Shown one piece after another: positions 16,561 to 25,529 of a stretch of 64,000 bases of DNA (position 1 is the stretch's first letter; the number at the start of each line of letters is the position of its first letter). Source of the DNA: Prevotellaceae bacterium (GTDB taxonomy: Bacteria; Bacteroidota; Bacteroidia; Bacteroidales; Bacteroidaceae); contig JABZLB010000012.1 of assembly GCA_015256945.1 (NCBI GenBank), forward strand, positions 1-64,000, given 5' to 3'. The notes under the pieces were generated by a model. The model ran no database searches. It had not been told where the DNA came from and saw only the letters and a list, made by a program, of their open reading frames with translations. Both the position numbers and the translations under genes were made by a program.

Positions 16561-17847
16561 TTATAACCGGGGCTTCGCAGCGGGAGATTTAAATTCGGGA
16601 TTGCGAAGCAGGTAAGAGCTGATGTTTTGTTTTTTAACAGGTGCAGGGAGGGCACGCTTGGCACTTGAGCCTACAACGCCTTCAATCATAATAGGCTGGA
16701 GGTACATCATCAGGTCGCCGGTGCGGTTCGGTTTCACGTGATTCTGAAGGTCCCACTTCTTGTCAAATACCGTAACGGCAAAGACATTTGCCTTATAGGT
16801 AGCCGTTTTGTCATCGGTAAGCTGTTTGATCAGTTCATCGTTTCGGTCGTTGTCGAAGAACTGTGCCACTGTTCCTACCTGAGCGTTATAACCCAGAACA
16901 GCTGTCATAGAGAGGCCAACGCCAGGTACTGAGAAGTATGGGAGCAGGTTATTCTGCTGGAACTGTTTGTAATAGCTGTAATCGATGACTGATGAATAGA
17001 TGAAATAACGATTGTAATATCTGCCCATCAGCTCACCGGCATTGATGTCGAAGGAAAGTGTTTCCGGATTAAAGTCGATAGGAAGCAACCAGCCTTTGTC
17101 GGTATCGGTGAACTCGAGGAATGGATTTCCTTGTGCATCGGTAACAATTTTTGTCTGTATCTCAGAATACAATTCCTTGATATTGCGTGTAGAACTTGTG
17201 TACAGTGCGAGATCGTAACCTGTAAAACGGAAGTCTTTTCCAACAATATCTTTCAGCTCACCCTGGATAACCTGTATGGTATCCTTGTACGGTCCGGCTT
17301 CAATATAAAGCTCAGCCTGACGGATGTGGCCGTCGTTGTTTTCGGCAACAGCTACATTAACCTTACCGTTGCTGAGTGTAGGAACAGCCCAGCTTTCGCT
17401 TGACGAGAGCTGAACATTGGCTCCTTCGTCAACGACAGGATAGGAAACGGTACGCGCCGAGTCGTTATAGATGAAGAAATGCTTGCCGTTATACTCGTAG
17501 TTCATACCGAGCTGCTGGATGGTTACGTTTACCGAGTCGGTACCATTAAGGATGGTAAGCTGTGTGGCGCGGCCCTCAACATTGTTGTTTGCCTGCACGG
17601 TAACCTTTACCTGGTTGCCTTCAACGGTAGCCGTTGCCCACGAAGAGTTGAGACGAACCGTAGCAGCTGTTGGTGATGTAAAGGTTACACTACCGGTATC
17701 GGCTTTGGCCGAGAAGTTTAAGTTGGATGCCGTGATGACGAGGTCTGACTTTTTTTCGTACTGGCTGCCTACATTGTCATCGTCGCTGCAGGCAACGATG
17801 GCAAAGGCAGAGATAGCTAAAGCCAGCACGCTGATTATTTTTTTCAT
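16561..17847 (-). CDS. BACON-domain lipoprotein
   Basis: 428-aa lipoprotein; the signal peptide ends IVAC with Cys20 followed by acidic residues, favouring surface export. Residues ~35-115 and ~130-200 form two BACON-like beta-sandwich domains (SSWATATVEGNQVKVTVQAN, then ESWAVPTLSNGKVNVAVAEN). The remaining ~220 residues form an unassigned domain. BACON modules often serve as spacers or ligand-binding parts in surface glycan systems. It lies 14 nt after the DUF4302 gene in the SusC/SusD operon, so it is probably an accessory surface lipoprotein of that transporter. Confidence 0.7.
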   Translation of the reverse strand: MKKIISVLALAISAFAIVACSDDDNVGSQYEKKSDLVITASNLNFSAKADTGSVTFTSPTAATVRLNSSWATATVEGNQVKVTVQANNNVEGRATQLTILNGTDSVNVTIQQLGMNYEYNGKHFFIYNDSARTVSYPVVDEGANVQLSSSESWAVPTLSNGKVNVAVAENNDGHIRQAELYIEAGPYKDTIQVIQGELKDIVGKDFRFTGYDLALYTSSTRNIKELYSEIQTKIVTDAQGNPFLEFTDTDKGWLLPIDFNPETLSFDINAGELMGRYYNRYFIYSSVIDYSYYKQFQQNNLLPYFSVPGVGLSMTAVLGYNAQVGTVAQFFDNDRNDELIKQLTDDKTATYKANVFAVTVFDKKWDLQNHVKPNRTGDLMMYLQPIMIEGVVGSSAKRALPAPVKKQNISSYLLRNPEFKSPAAKPRL

Positions 17848-17861
17848 AGCGTTATGCTTTA

Positions 17862-19526
17862 TTATTTAGTAAAGTAACCTTTTAAACTTTTAAGATTTGA
17901 CGCACTTTTTGCCGGCTTTGCAGCCACTGGCATCAGGAAGTTGACTTTGGCAGGGCTGGCAGCGGTAGTCTTAATGAGGGTGCAGTTCTTCCATTCGTCA
18001 ATCATTCCAATGGTTTCGTCTTGCGACGTCGGGTTCTGAACTTTTGCGAAATAGATAACTAATCCTTCAACAGCATAGTCGCCGATATTCTGCGGGAACT
18101 TCATATTGCCCATCTGTGCATAGGTACCATTGGTGTCGTCGTGGCCGAAAGGCATGAGTCCGTAAACCGTATTGCGGTATGACAGATAGCCGTCACCAAA
18201 TTCGAATGCGCTGATGACATATCCCTGAACAGCCTGTCCTGACGAGGTATGGAGCGTTAACTGCTGGTTGTAAATAGGCATACCTGCCTGTATTGCCAGC
18301 GATCCCGAAGCCTGATCAAATTCGACAGGGAAGGTGAGTGTCATGTTTCCACCGAGAAGTTGTGTCTTCACAATGAGATTAAGCGCACTTCCGTTCAGTA
18401 CAATTTCGGCAGTAGCGTTTACTCTCTGGTTATCGCTGTTGACATAAACAAACTTGTAATGGCCGATAATATCGTTCATGGTCATCTGCGATACGCTAAA
18501 TGACGACTTTATATTTGCCGACATTTTACTTGTAATGGTGACTTTAGCCGAACGTGCGTCGCCCGTAGTGTTGGCGGTTGCTGACAGCTGAAGGCTCGAG
18601 CCTGACGCCGTAGCGGTAAGCCAGCTTGCCGATGTTGTGATGTTGAACTGGTCGAGATGGGGCAGGTTGTTCAGCGTACGCGAAAAGGCGTTATCGTCAG
18701 AACCGATGCTGCCAATGGCACGGGTGATGATAGACGGGTCGTAAATGCCGGTCAGCTGACTGTTATTTCCGGTAAGGGAAAGGTTGTTGTCGCTGTATGT
18801 CAGTTCAGAAACGGTATTGCCGCCTAAGGTTACAGGCTCGAAGAAACGGATGCCATCGGCTGTAACGCAGTAGCTTGTCTGAACCTCGTTGGTGCCGTCA
18901 CTGATAAGAACCTGACGGTTGTCGCGGTCGAATTGCAGCTGTACGTTCTGACCTGCAAGTGTACCAGTTGCTGCGAGCAGACCGAACTGGGCTGCTGTTT
19001 GTTCAACCTTTGCAATATAATTTGCAGCGGGTTCGGTAAGCTTGCGCAGGTACATGGTGTTTTGATTACGGTTGCCATGAACCTTGATAAGGTCGTTACC
19101 TATCGAATCAATCACAAATTCGAAGTCGCCTCCCTTGCCTACATTGCTGTTGCTGTTAGGCGTAGCAAAGTCGTGCAGCTGCTTATTGTAGGTATCGAAT
19201 GACAATACAGGGCCGTCAACATTTTTCATAGAGTAGAGCGAAACAACACCATTGCTGCCGTCCTGCTCACTGTGGGTAATTACCGTATCGCCCTGGAACT
19301 TCAGCGTGTAGGTGTAACCGCCATACTTTTGGTTGGCATCAGGGAAGTTCTCGAGTACCCAACCATACTGTGAACTTTGAAGAGTCTTCTGCGCTTCGCT
19401 GAGGTATTTCTCAACACGTGCAGAAGCAGACCCGTCGAAAGAGTCCTCCTGGTCCTTCAGACACGATTGCAAGGCAAAGGCAGGAAGGAGGAAAAGTCCG
19501 AAAGTTAAAATCTTATTTAATTTCAT
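17862..19526 (-). CDS. DUF4302 lipoprotein with BACON-like domain
   Basis: 554-aa lipoprotein starting MKLNKILTF, with Cys22 in LQSC. The first ~260 residues match the DUF4302 pattern (SASARVEKYLSEAQKTLQS, GWVLENFPD, GGYTYTLKF). A BACON-like domain follows at about 275-350 (SASWLTATASGSSLQLSA), then a C-terminal beta domain. In-frame ATG 19538 is less likely as a start. It lies 16 nt downstream of the metallohydrolase. DUF4302 proteins are typical partners of SusC/SusD plus metallohydrolase lipoprotein loci; their biochemical role is unknown. Confidence 0.75.
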   Translation of the reverse strand: MKLNKILTFGLFLLPAFALQSCLKDQEDSFDGSASARVEKYLSEAQKTLQSSQYGWVLENFPDANQKYGGYTYTLKFQGDTVITHSEQDGSNGVVSLYSMKNVDGPVLSFDTYNKQLHDFATPNSNSNVGKGGDFEFVIDSIGNDLIKVHGNRNQNTMYLRKLTEPAANYIAKVEQTAAQFGLLAATGTLAGQNVQLQFDRDNRQVLISDGTNEVQTSYCVTADGIRFFEPVTLGGNTVSELTYSDNNLSLTGNNSQLTGIYDPSIITRAIGSIGSDDNAFSRTLNNLPHLDQFNITTSASWLTATASGSSLQLSATANTTGDARSAKVTITSKMSANIKSSFSVSQMTMNDIIGHYKFVYVNSDNQRVNATAEIVLNGSALNLIVKTQLLGGNMTLTFPVEFDQASGSLAIQAGMPIYNQQLTLHTSSGQAVQGYVISAFEFGDGYLSYRNTVYGLMPFGHDDTNGTYAQMGNMKFPQNIGDYAVEGLVIYFAKVQNPTSQDETIGMIDEWKNCTLIKTTAASPAKVNFLMPVAAKPAKSASNLKSLKGYFTK

Positions 19527-19542
19527 ATTCCGTTGCAATTTA

Positions 19543-20439
19543 TTAGTTTATACTGAGGTCAGTAAGACTTACGCTGCCGTTGATTACGTTGTTTTCGCGG
19601 CGCAGCACCTCTGCTCTAAGCTCATCCAGATCAATGTTCCACTCTGTTTTCATGTAAGTACGCACAATATCCAGCTTCTTTTGAATAAGTGCAGCACCTT
19701 CCGTTCCGGCTTCAGTCATTTTCTGATCCCACCAGCTCTGCGGATTAGTAACGTATGTAGAGAACATTTCGGCGATGTCTTCGCGTCCCTCTTTCTGCGA
19801 GTAGGCACTGATATAACCACGTTTCAGGAAATCGGTGGCGCCACTCTTACCGCTCCAGTCGTCAGAAAGGTAGGTTGTTCCTGTTATCTGATCGTAAGCC
19901 TTATCGTAAGGTTTCGTCTGGTTCAAAATGTGCATGAACTCGTGATGGATGGTTTTCAGATAGTAGGTATTTAAGTCATCGAGCGAGCCTAAGAACTTAT
20001 CGATGTTGTTAGTACCTGCCAGATAAATCTTTTTTCCACCCTCAGCAGTACCCAGGATAATGGTATTGTTGTTGTTATACTCAAATTCACCCGTTGCGTA
20101 AAGCATCTTAGGGAAATATTGGCGTGTAAAGTTGATACCCGCTACACGGTCGTAAGCCTCGATACAAGTATACTTAACGATGTGGGCCAGCTTAATGGCC
20201 GACTTATAATCGGAAGGTATATTGTAATAGTTCATGTCGGTTTCCTTGTCGTCGTAGCGCCACATGAAATCAATATTGTAAGGCTGAACATAGTTAACCT
20301 GAAGCCATTTGTCGAATGGTGTCTGGCTGGTGACCTCGGGTTTTATCACACTTTCCTCACTCAGTTTGTCCTCAGAGCAAGACGAAAGTGTCATACCTGC
20401 ACCCACAAACAGGAGTATGTATAAAAGATTCTTTTTCAT
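19543..20439 (-). CDS. Substrate import-associated zinc metallohydrolase lipoprotein
   Basis: 298-aa lipoprotein (LSSC, Cys21). A zinc-binding HEFMH motif sits at residues 166-170 (HExxH) within an IHHEFMHILNQ helix. A downstream REDIAEMFSTYV helix (~219-230) can supply the third metal ligand, as in gluzincin-like folds. It fits the family of zinc metallohydrolase lipoproteins described as linked to SusC/SusD import systems (TIGR04549 type). Its position directly after SusD suggests it cleaves or binds the imported substrate at the cell surface. The cysteine is followed by SED, so surface display is plausible. Peptidase activity is expected from the motif but not shown. Confidence 0.85.
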   Translation of the reverse strand: MKKNLLYILLFVGAGMTLSSCSEDKLSEESVIKPEVTSQTPFDKWLQVNYVQPYNIDFMWRYDDKETDMNYYNIPSDYKSAIKLAHIVKYTCIEAYDRVAGINFTRQYFPKMLYATGEFEYNNNNTIILGTAEGGKKIYLAGTNNIDKFLGSLDDLNTYYLKTIHHEFMHILNQTKPYDKAYDQITGTTYLSDDWSGKSGATDFLKRGYISAYSQKEGREDIAEMFSTYVTNPQSWWDQKMTEAGTEGAALIQKKLDIVRTYMKTEWNIDLDELRAEVLRRENNVINGSVSLTDLSIN

Positions 20440-20471
20440 CTTGAAATATCTTTTTTGAATAATCGGTATTA

Positions 20472-22073
20472 TTAATTTCTTGGATTGGCCTCGAGTCCTG
20501 CCTGACGGATTGAGTAAGGAATCTGTACTGCACGGCGTGGATCGTCGGTTTTGAGCCAGTCGGTAACCTTCAGAGGTGTGCCGTTAGCACCGATTGTACG
20601 ACGTGGAATGACGATACGGTAACGGTTTACGTCGTCCCAGCGCAAGCCCTGGTGTATGGTTTCGATACGGCGGAAGCCGAGAACACACTGCAACATGGTT
20701 TCCTGCTGACTGCCTTCAGCATCAATTGTGAACGTAGGATTGAGGTGCTTCTTAACCGTTGAGGCCATTTTTGCAGCGTCATCGTATGAATAGTCTACAC
20801 TGTTGTAGAAGTTCTTGATGAGCTGTGGCGTCAGTGTCGTGCTGGTTTGTACAATATTGTGCATCCATGTATTGAGGTCGGCGCAAGCCTTGTCATACTG
20901 TTTGAGAATGGTATAAGCCTCGGCACGGCAAAGCAATGTTTCGTCGGTAGAGAAGTCTACGTTAACCGTGTGTGCACGACCCGTCTGCAGAACAGGATCG
21001 GTATACTCGAACATGTAGGGCAATTTCCACACCTGGCAGATGTCGTAATTGTTGCCTGCACCGGTGAAAGGCTTTACATAGTAGCTGGCTGAGCCCCATA
21101 CGTTTTGTGCATTGAGGTCTTCCATGTTGCCGAGATAGCGGCCGTGGCTGTACCTTTTAAAGTATATGTAAGGGCCAAAAAGTACTCCTACTTCCGACTG
21201 TTTTGTGGTAAGCATCAGGTTGCAGCTTAAATCGGCACTGATATAATGCTGATTATATGCTTCAAATCCACGAGCAAGATTGCCCATAACCTGCCAGTCG
21301 CGCAGAACTGCAGTGGGGTTACTGCCGAGTACCTGGTTGGCACATTCTACCACTTTGTCCCATTTCTGGTAATAAAGATAGAAGCGGGCAGCAAAGGCAT
21401 AGGCGGCCTTGCGGTTGAAATGGTATTTGGGAACCCGGTAATTATCGTTTACAAGCGGCAGCGCAGCCTGAATATCCTCGTCGATGGCCTTGTAAACCTC
21501 GGCAACGGTACCACGGGTATGTTTGCTGGTAAGTGTTTCAACCTGTTTTGAAACCGGTATACCCAGGTCCTTGTCGGCCGTAGCAGGGTTATACATCTTT
21601 GAGAACTCGGTCACTAATTTAAAGTGGCCGTATGCACGAAGCAGCAGTGCTTCGGCGCGGAGTCCTTCGAGCTTTGTACGTGTTTCGCTGCTGATATGGG
21701 TTGCTTCCAGCTTGTCAATGTCTACAAGAGCTTCGTTAGCCGCGGCAATCGACTGGTATTGCTCCAGCCAAAAATACTCAGGACCGTCGTTGGATGTTTC
21801 CATAACGTCCTGCCAAAAGTAAACTTCGTCGCCGAAACGGTTGCCGTTAGGGTTGGTAGCACCATAGTAATCGGTATTGTCAGACATTAATTCGTTGACC
21901 AGAATATCGTTACCAGTGGGATAGGCATTGGTTAACAGGTCAGCAATTTTGTCTCCAGAGTCCATTGTAGTACGGTTGTCCGGCATCGTGTCGAGGAAAT
22001 CGTTGCACGACGAAAAGGTCAGAACCGAGGCAACTGCTACAACAGCGCTATATAATATTTTCTTCGATTTCAT
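20472..22073 (-). CDS. SusD/RagB-family nutrient-binding lipoprotein
   Basis: 533-aa lipoprotein (LTFSSC, Cys23) with SusD/RagB features. The N-terminus is NDFLDTMPD, the central TPR-like helices include LRAEALLLRAYGHFKLV and RKAAYAFAARFYLYYQKW, and the C-terminal SusD domain has WDDVNRYRIVIPRR. It caps the SusC barrel encoded 17 nt upstream and binds the ligand before TonB-dependent import. With no glycosidase in the operon and a metallohydrolase next door, the ligand may be peptide or glycopeptide, as in the RagAB oligopeptide importer; this is inference. Confidence 0.88.
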   Translation of the reverse strand: MKSKKILYSAVVAVASVLTFSSCNDFLDTMPDNRTTMDSGDKIADLLTNAYPTGNDILVNELMSDNTDYYGATNPNGNRFGDEVYFWQDVMETSNDGPEYFWLEQYQSIAAANEALVDIDKLEATHISSETRTKLEGLRAEALLLRAYGHFKLVTEFSKMYNPATADKDLGIPVSKQVETLTSKHTRGTVAEVYKAIDEDIQAALPLVNDNYRVPKYHFNRKAAYAFAARFYLYYQKWDKVVECANQVLGSNPTAVLRDWQVMGNLARGFEAYNQHYISADLSCNLMLTTKQSEVGVLFGPYIYFKRYSHGRYLGNMEDLNAQNVWGSASYYVKPFTGAGNNYDICQVWKLPYMFEYTDPVLQTGRAHTVNVDFSTDETLLCRAEAYTILKQYDKACADLNTWMHNIVQTSTTLTPQLIKNFYNSVDYSYDDAAKMASTVKKHLNPTFTIDAEGSQQETMLQCVLGFRRIETIHQGLRWDDVNRYRIVIPRRTIGANGTPLKVTDWLKTDDPRRAVQIPYSIRQAGLEANPRN

Positions 22074-22090
22074 AATATTGTAGTCTTGTT

Positions 22091-25000
22091 TTATAAACCT
22101 AATCTCAGCGTAAGGGTGAACTGTTTGGGTGAAGGAACTGCTACACCACCTGTGTTAAAGAACTCAGGATCCTGGCCATTGAGCTTCTTGTCAGCATATA
22201 ACAGGAAGAGGTTTGTGGCCTGCAGCTTGAGGCTTACATCGTTAAGACCCCACGATTGTATAAGCGTTCTGGGGAACTGATAGCCTAACGTAATTTCTTT
22301 CATGCGGATAAAGTCGCCCTTTGCAACGCGTGCCGTAGAGTGGTTATATGCGTTGTAGGCATACTCCAGGTTGGTATCGTTCTTGTTCTGCCGCTTCGAG
22401 GAGATGACAGGAATATCTGTTTTCTTCTCGTCACCGGCGTGCATCCAGCGGTTGCGGAACTCTTTCGTCATTGAAGTAAGGTCATCATACTCGTTGCTAA
22501 AGACGTCATCCAGGCGGATTACGTTGCCGAACGAATAGGTTACAAACACGTTCAACGACCAATTCTTGTATTTAAAGATGTTGCCAAAGGAGCCAGTCGT
22601 CGTAGGATCTGCCGGTCCTTCATACTTTAAAAACTTTAATTTCTCAGGGTCACGGGTCTGGAAGTAGATACCTGTTGTGGTAACGTTTCCGTCCTGGTCG
22701 AGGAATGTAGGCAGACCTTCGTTGTTCAGCCCTCTGAATGGTATTGAGAAGATGGAACGTACAGGATAGCCTTTCAGTGGATAACCGCTACCGTCGAGCA
22801 GCGAAATCATCTTGGCCGGACTGTAAAGGTCGGTAATTTCGTTGTGCGTATGCGAGTAAATGAAGTTCGTTGTCCAGCTGAAGTCCTTGCGAACAATATT
22901 TTTTGTTGTCAGGGCCAGCTCGTAACCGTTCGACTTCATCGATGCAACGTTGGCAAGTTCATATCCTCCGTAAAGTACGGTGTTGGCATATCCTACGAGG
23001 TCGTAGTTGTTACGCCAGTAGAAATCGGCCGACAGATCAATGCGGTTTTTGACGAATCCGAGGTCGGCACCCACGTTAAACTCGTGCTTCTTCTCATAGG
23101 TAAGTGCCGCGTTACCAAGCTCCATGTCGATACCCGCCTCCTGAAGAGAAGACAGAGGACGCCATGGGTTTTTGCTCGTGAAGATAGGAAGTGCGTTGGT
23201 TATGGCCGGACGGTCACCCGTTAATGAGTAGCTCAGACGCAGGGTTGCGTTTGTCCATACATCCTTAAACGTCTTGTCCCACCAGCTTTCCTCATGTGCA
23301 TTCCATACGCCTGAAACGTTCCACGTAGGCATCCAGCGTGCCGAGTTGGCATGTCCCAGATAGTTTGAGCCTTCGTAACGCAGAGTACCGGTGAGCGAGT
23401 AGCGGCCTTTGTACGAATAAGTAGCCGTACCAAAGAAGGCTTCCTGGCGCGTATGGGTGTTGTTCATCGTGAAATATTGCGTGCCTTGCTCGGCTCCTTT
23501 CTTGAACACCTTGTAGGCATACAATGGCACTTCGCCCTTGCTGTATTGCAAACCCCATCCGCGGAACCATGTGGTTTTGCGGTCATACGAGTTGGTTTCC
23601 ATACCGGCGAGGAAGTTTACAATGTGGTCTCTGTTGAACACATCGTTGTAGGCGATGGTGAATCGTGAGTCCCAGCCGAACATACGGTTGTCTGTACGCT
23701 CATAGATACCACCATAGGGCAGAATCGATACAGGCAGCGCGTAAATGTTGTCAGGGTCGTTTTTGTAAAGGAACGGATTGACATCGCGGATGGCTGTCGT
23801 GCCCATTGCGCGGTAAGCCTGCGCCTGGTTCGAGTCGTCCTTGATGTTATGTTCCTGCGATGACGAGTTTGTTTTTGTTGCCAACAACAGCGAAAGTTTC
23901 AGCTTGTTGTTGTTCAGCGGGCGGTAGTCAATGCGTCCCTGTACACGAAGGTCGTTTACATTGAGGTCGATATAGTTGTTGTCGAGCTCCTGGAAAATGT
24001 TAAACGGAGCATAGTTACGTGTGTAATATTCGTCAGCATCGAGCGTACGTGAAGTATTTAACGCGTACGAGTAGGGGTTAATATCGAAGTCACGCTTAAC
24101 GGTTCCCATTACAGGGTCAACCTCGCTGCTCATGGTTCCGGGCGCTTTCTGCTTGCGGTACGATGCGTTTGCAATGAGGTTTACGCTGAAGTGGCGGTTA
24201 ATGTTGTAAGTAGTATTTACGTTTGCCGTATAGCGCTGCACCTTGCTGGCCTTGGTCCAGCCCGGATCGAACATGGCACTTAACGATGCATAGTAGTCTG
24301 ATTTGTCAGTACCGCCGCTCATGCTCACCGAATGGTTGTGCATAATAGCATTTGAGAACAACTTGTCAAACCAGTTGGTGTTGCGGTATTCTGCTGCACG
24401 CAGGTAGGCAGTGCGGGCTTCCAGTGTGTTGGGCAGACCGAACTGGCCGCTTGATACATTGTAAGAGCTGATCAAATTATACATCTTTCCGTACACACCG
24501 CTGTTCATGGCGTTTGCCGTTTCAGCATAGTTCAGCCAGCCTTTCTGCTGCAGTTCCTGATAAACTCCCATCTGGTCCTGCGAGTTCATGATGTTGAAGT
24601 TGCTGTAACTGGGCTTCAGACGCATGGTATATTCGCCCGTATAGGTAAGGTGCGACTGCCCTGCCTTACCCTTTTTAGTGGTTACAACAATCACACCGGC
24701 CATGGCACGTGCACCGTAAATAGATGTTGCCGAACCGTCTTTCAGAATCTGAAAGCTCTCAATATCGTCGGCGTTCAAACCTGCTATGGCTGATGAGATA
24801 AGGGTATTGGCGTCTCCCGACGACAGCTTGTCGGCGTCAACGTCAACCACGTCTTCCTGAATCACACCGTCAACTACCCACAGAGGCTTGCTGCTACCGA
24901 AGATAGAGGTAGCACCGCGCACGCGAATCTTCGGTGCCGTACCGAATGTTCCCGACACGTTTTGCACGCTCACACCGGCCGAGCGGCCTTCCAATGAGCG

Positions 25001-25408
25001 GCTGATGTCGGCCATACCGTCAATCTTGGCGTCGGCAGCATTAATCTTTGTCGTAGCACCCGAGAAGGTTCGCTTGTCCTGCGACGACATACCTGTGACG
25101 ACAACCTCGCCAATTGTGTTGTTATCGTCGGCCAGAGAAACCTTCATTCCCTGCTTGGCACTGACGGTTTGGGTAACCATTCCAATGTAGCTGATGACCA
25201 GTTTCTTGCCTGCCGGTACATCGAGGGTGAAGTTACCGTCTGTGTTTGTCACCACGCCTGTCTTTGTTCCTTGTATCTGGACAGACGCTCCGATGATGGG
25301 AAGACCGTCTGCCTGCGAAACTACGGTACCCGTAATCTTATTTTGGGCCACTGCCATTCCTACGAACAGGAAGAGGCATCCCAAGATAAGGGATAATTTT
25401 CTTTTCAT
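22091..25408 (-). CDS. SusC/RagA-family TonB-dependent outer-membrane transporter
   Basis: 1105-aa protein. The start at 25408 (MKRKLSLILGCLFLFVGMAVA) gives a proper signal peptide; the ATG at 25483 is discarded. After a carboxypeptidase-regulatory-like domain (ITGTVVSQADGLPIIGASV, residues ~25-100) comes a TonB-box-like IGEVVVTG. A plug domain follows with RVRGATSIFGSSKPLWVVDG and ILKDGSATSIYGARAMAGVI, then a 22-strand barrel ending in Leu. No promoter is visible in the 121 nt upstream, so it is probably transcribed from 28471 together with the FN3/T9SS gene. Confidence 0.9.
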   Translation of the reverse strand: MKRKLSLILGCLFLFVGMAVAQNKITGTVVSQADGLPIIGASVQIQGTKTGVVTNTDGNFTLDVPAGKKLVISYIGMVTQTVSAKQGMKVSLADDNNTIGEVVVTGMSSQDKRTFSGATTKINAADAKIDGMADISRSLEGRSAGVSVQNVSGTFGTAPKIRVRGATSIFGSSKPLWVVDGVIQEDVVDVDADKLSSGDANTLISSAIAGLNADDIESFQILKDGSATSIYGARAMAGVIVVTTKKGKAGQSHLTYTGEYTMRLKPSYSNFNIMNSQDQMGVYQELQQKGWLNYAETANAMNSGVYGKMYNLISSYNVSSGQFGLPNTLEARTAYLRAAEYRNTNWFDKLFSNAIMHNHSVSMSGGTDKSDYYASLSAMFDPGWTKASKVQRYTANVNTTYNINRHFSVNLIANASYRKQKAPGTMSSEVDPVMGTVKRDFDINPYSYALNTSRTLDADEYYTRNYAPFNIFQELDNNYIDLNVNDLRVQGRIDYRPLNNNKLKLSLLLATKTNSSSQEHNIKDDSNQAQAYRAMGTTAIRDVNPFLYKNDPDNIYALPVSILPYGGIYERTDNRMFGWDSRFTIAYNDVFNRDHIVNFLAGMETNSYDRKTTWFRGWGLQYSKGEVPLYAYKVFKKGAEQGTQYFTMNNTHTRQEAFFGTATYSYKGRYSLTGTLRYEGSNYLGHANSARWMPTWNVSGVWNAHEESWWDKTFKDVWTNATLRLSYSLTGDRPAITNALPIFTSKNPWRPLSSLQEAGIDMELGNAALTYEKKHEFNVGADLGFVKNRIDLSADFYWRNNYDLVGYANTVLYGGYELANVASMKSNGYELALTTKNIVRKDFSWTTNFIYSHTHNEITDLYSPAKMISLLDGSGYPLKGYPVRSIFSIPFRGLNNEGLPTFLDQDGNVTTTGIYFQTRDPEKLKFLKYEGPADPTTTGSFGNIFKYKNWSLNVFVTYSFGNVIRLDDVFSNEYDDLTSMTKEFRNRWMHAGDEKKTDIPVISSKRQNKNDTNLEYAYNAYNHSTARVAKGDFIRMKEITLGYQFPRTLIQSWGLNDVSLKLQATNLFLLYADKKLNGQDPEFFNTGGVAVPSPKQFTLTLRLGL

Positions 25409-25486
25409 AAATGATTCGTTCAGATTATTATATTGTATTATAGTTATCCTAACTAAGTAAGCCATCGTATGCAACGACGACAACGC

Positions 25487-25514
25487 CCCGACCGCACGCT
25501 ATATGGCGGACGGG
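25487..25514 (-). other. GC-rich intercistronic hairpin before susC
   Basis: Inverted repeat CCCGACCGC/GCGGACGGG with one internal mismatch and a 10-nt loop. It lacks a T tract, so it is unlikely to be a terminator; RNA processing or stability between the upstream T9SS gene and susC is a possible role. Confidence 0.4.
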
Positions 25515-25529
25515 AAAAATTTGTAATGC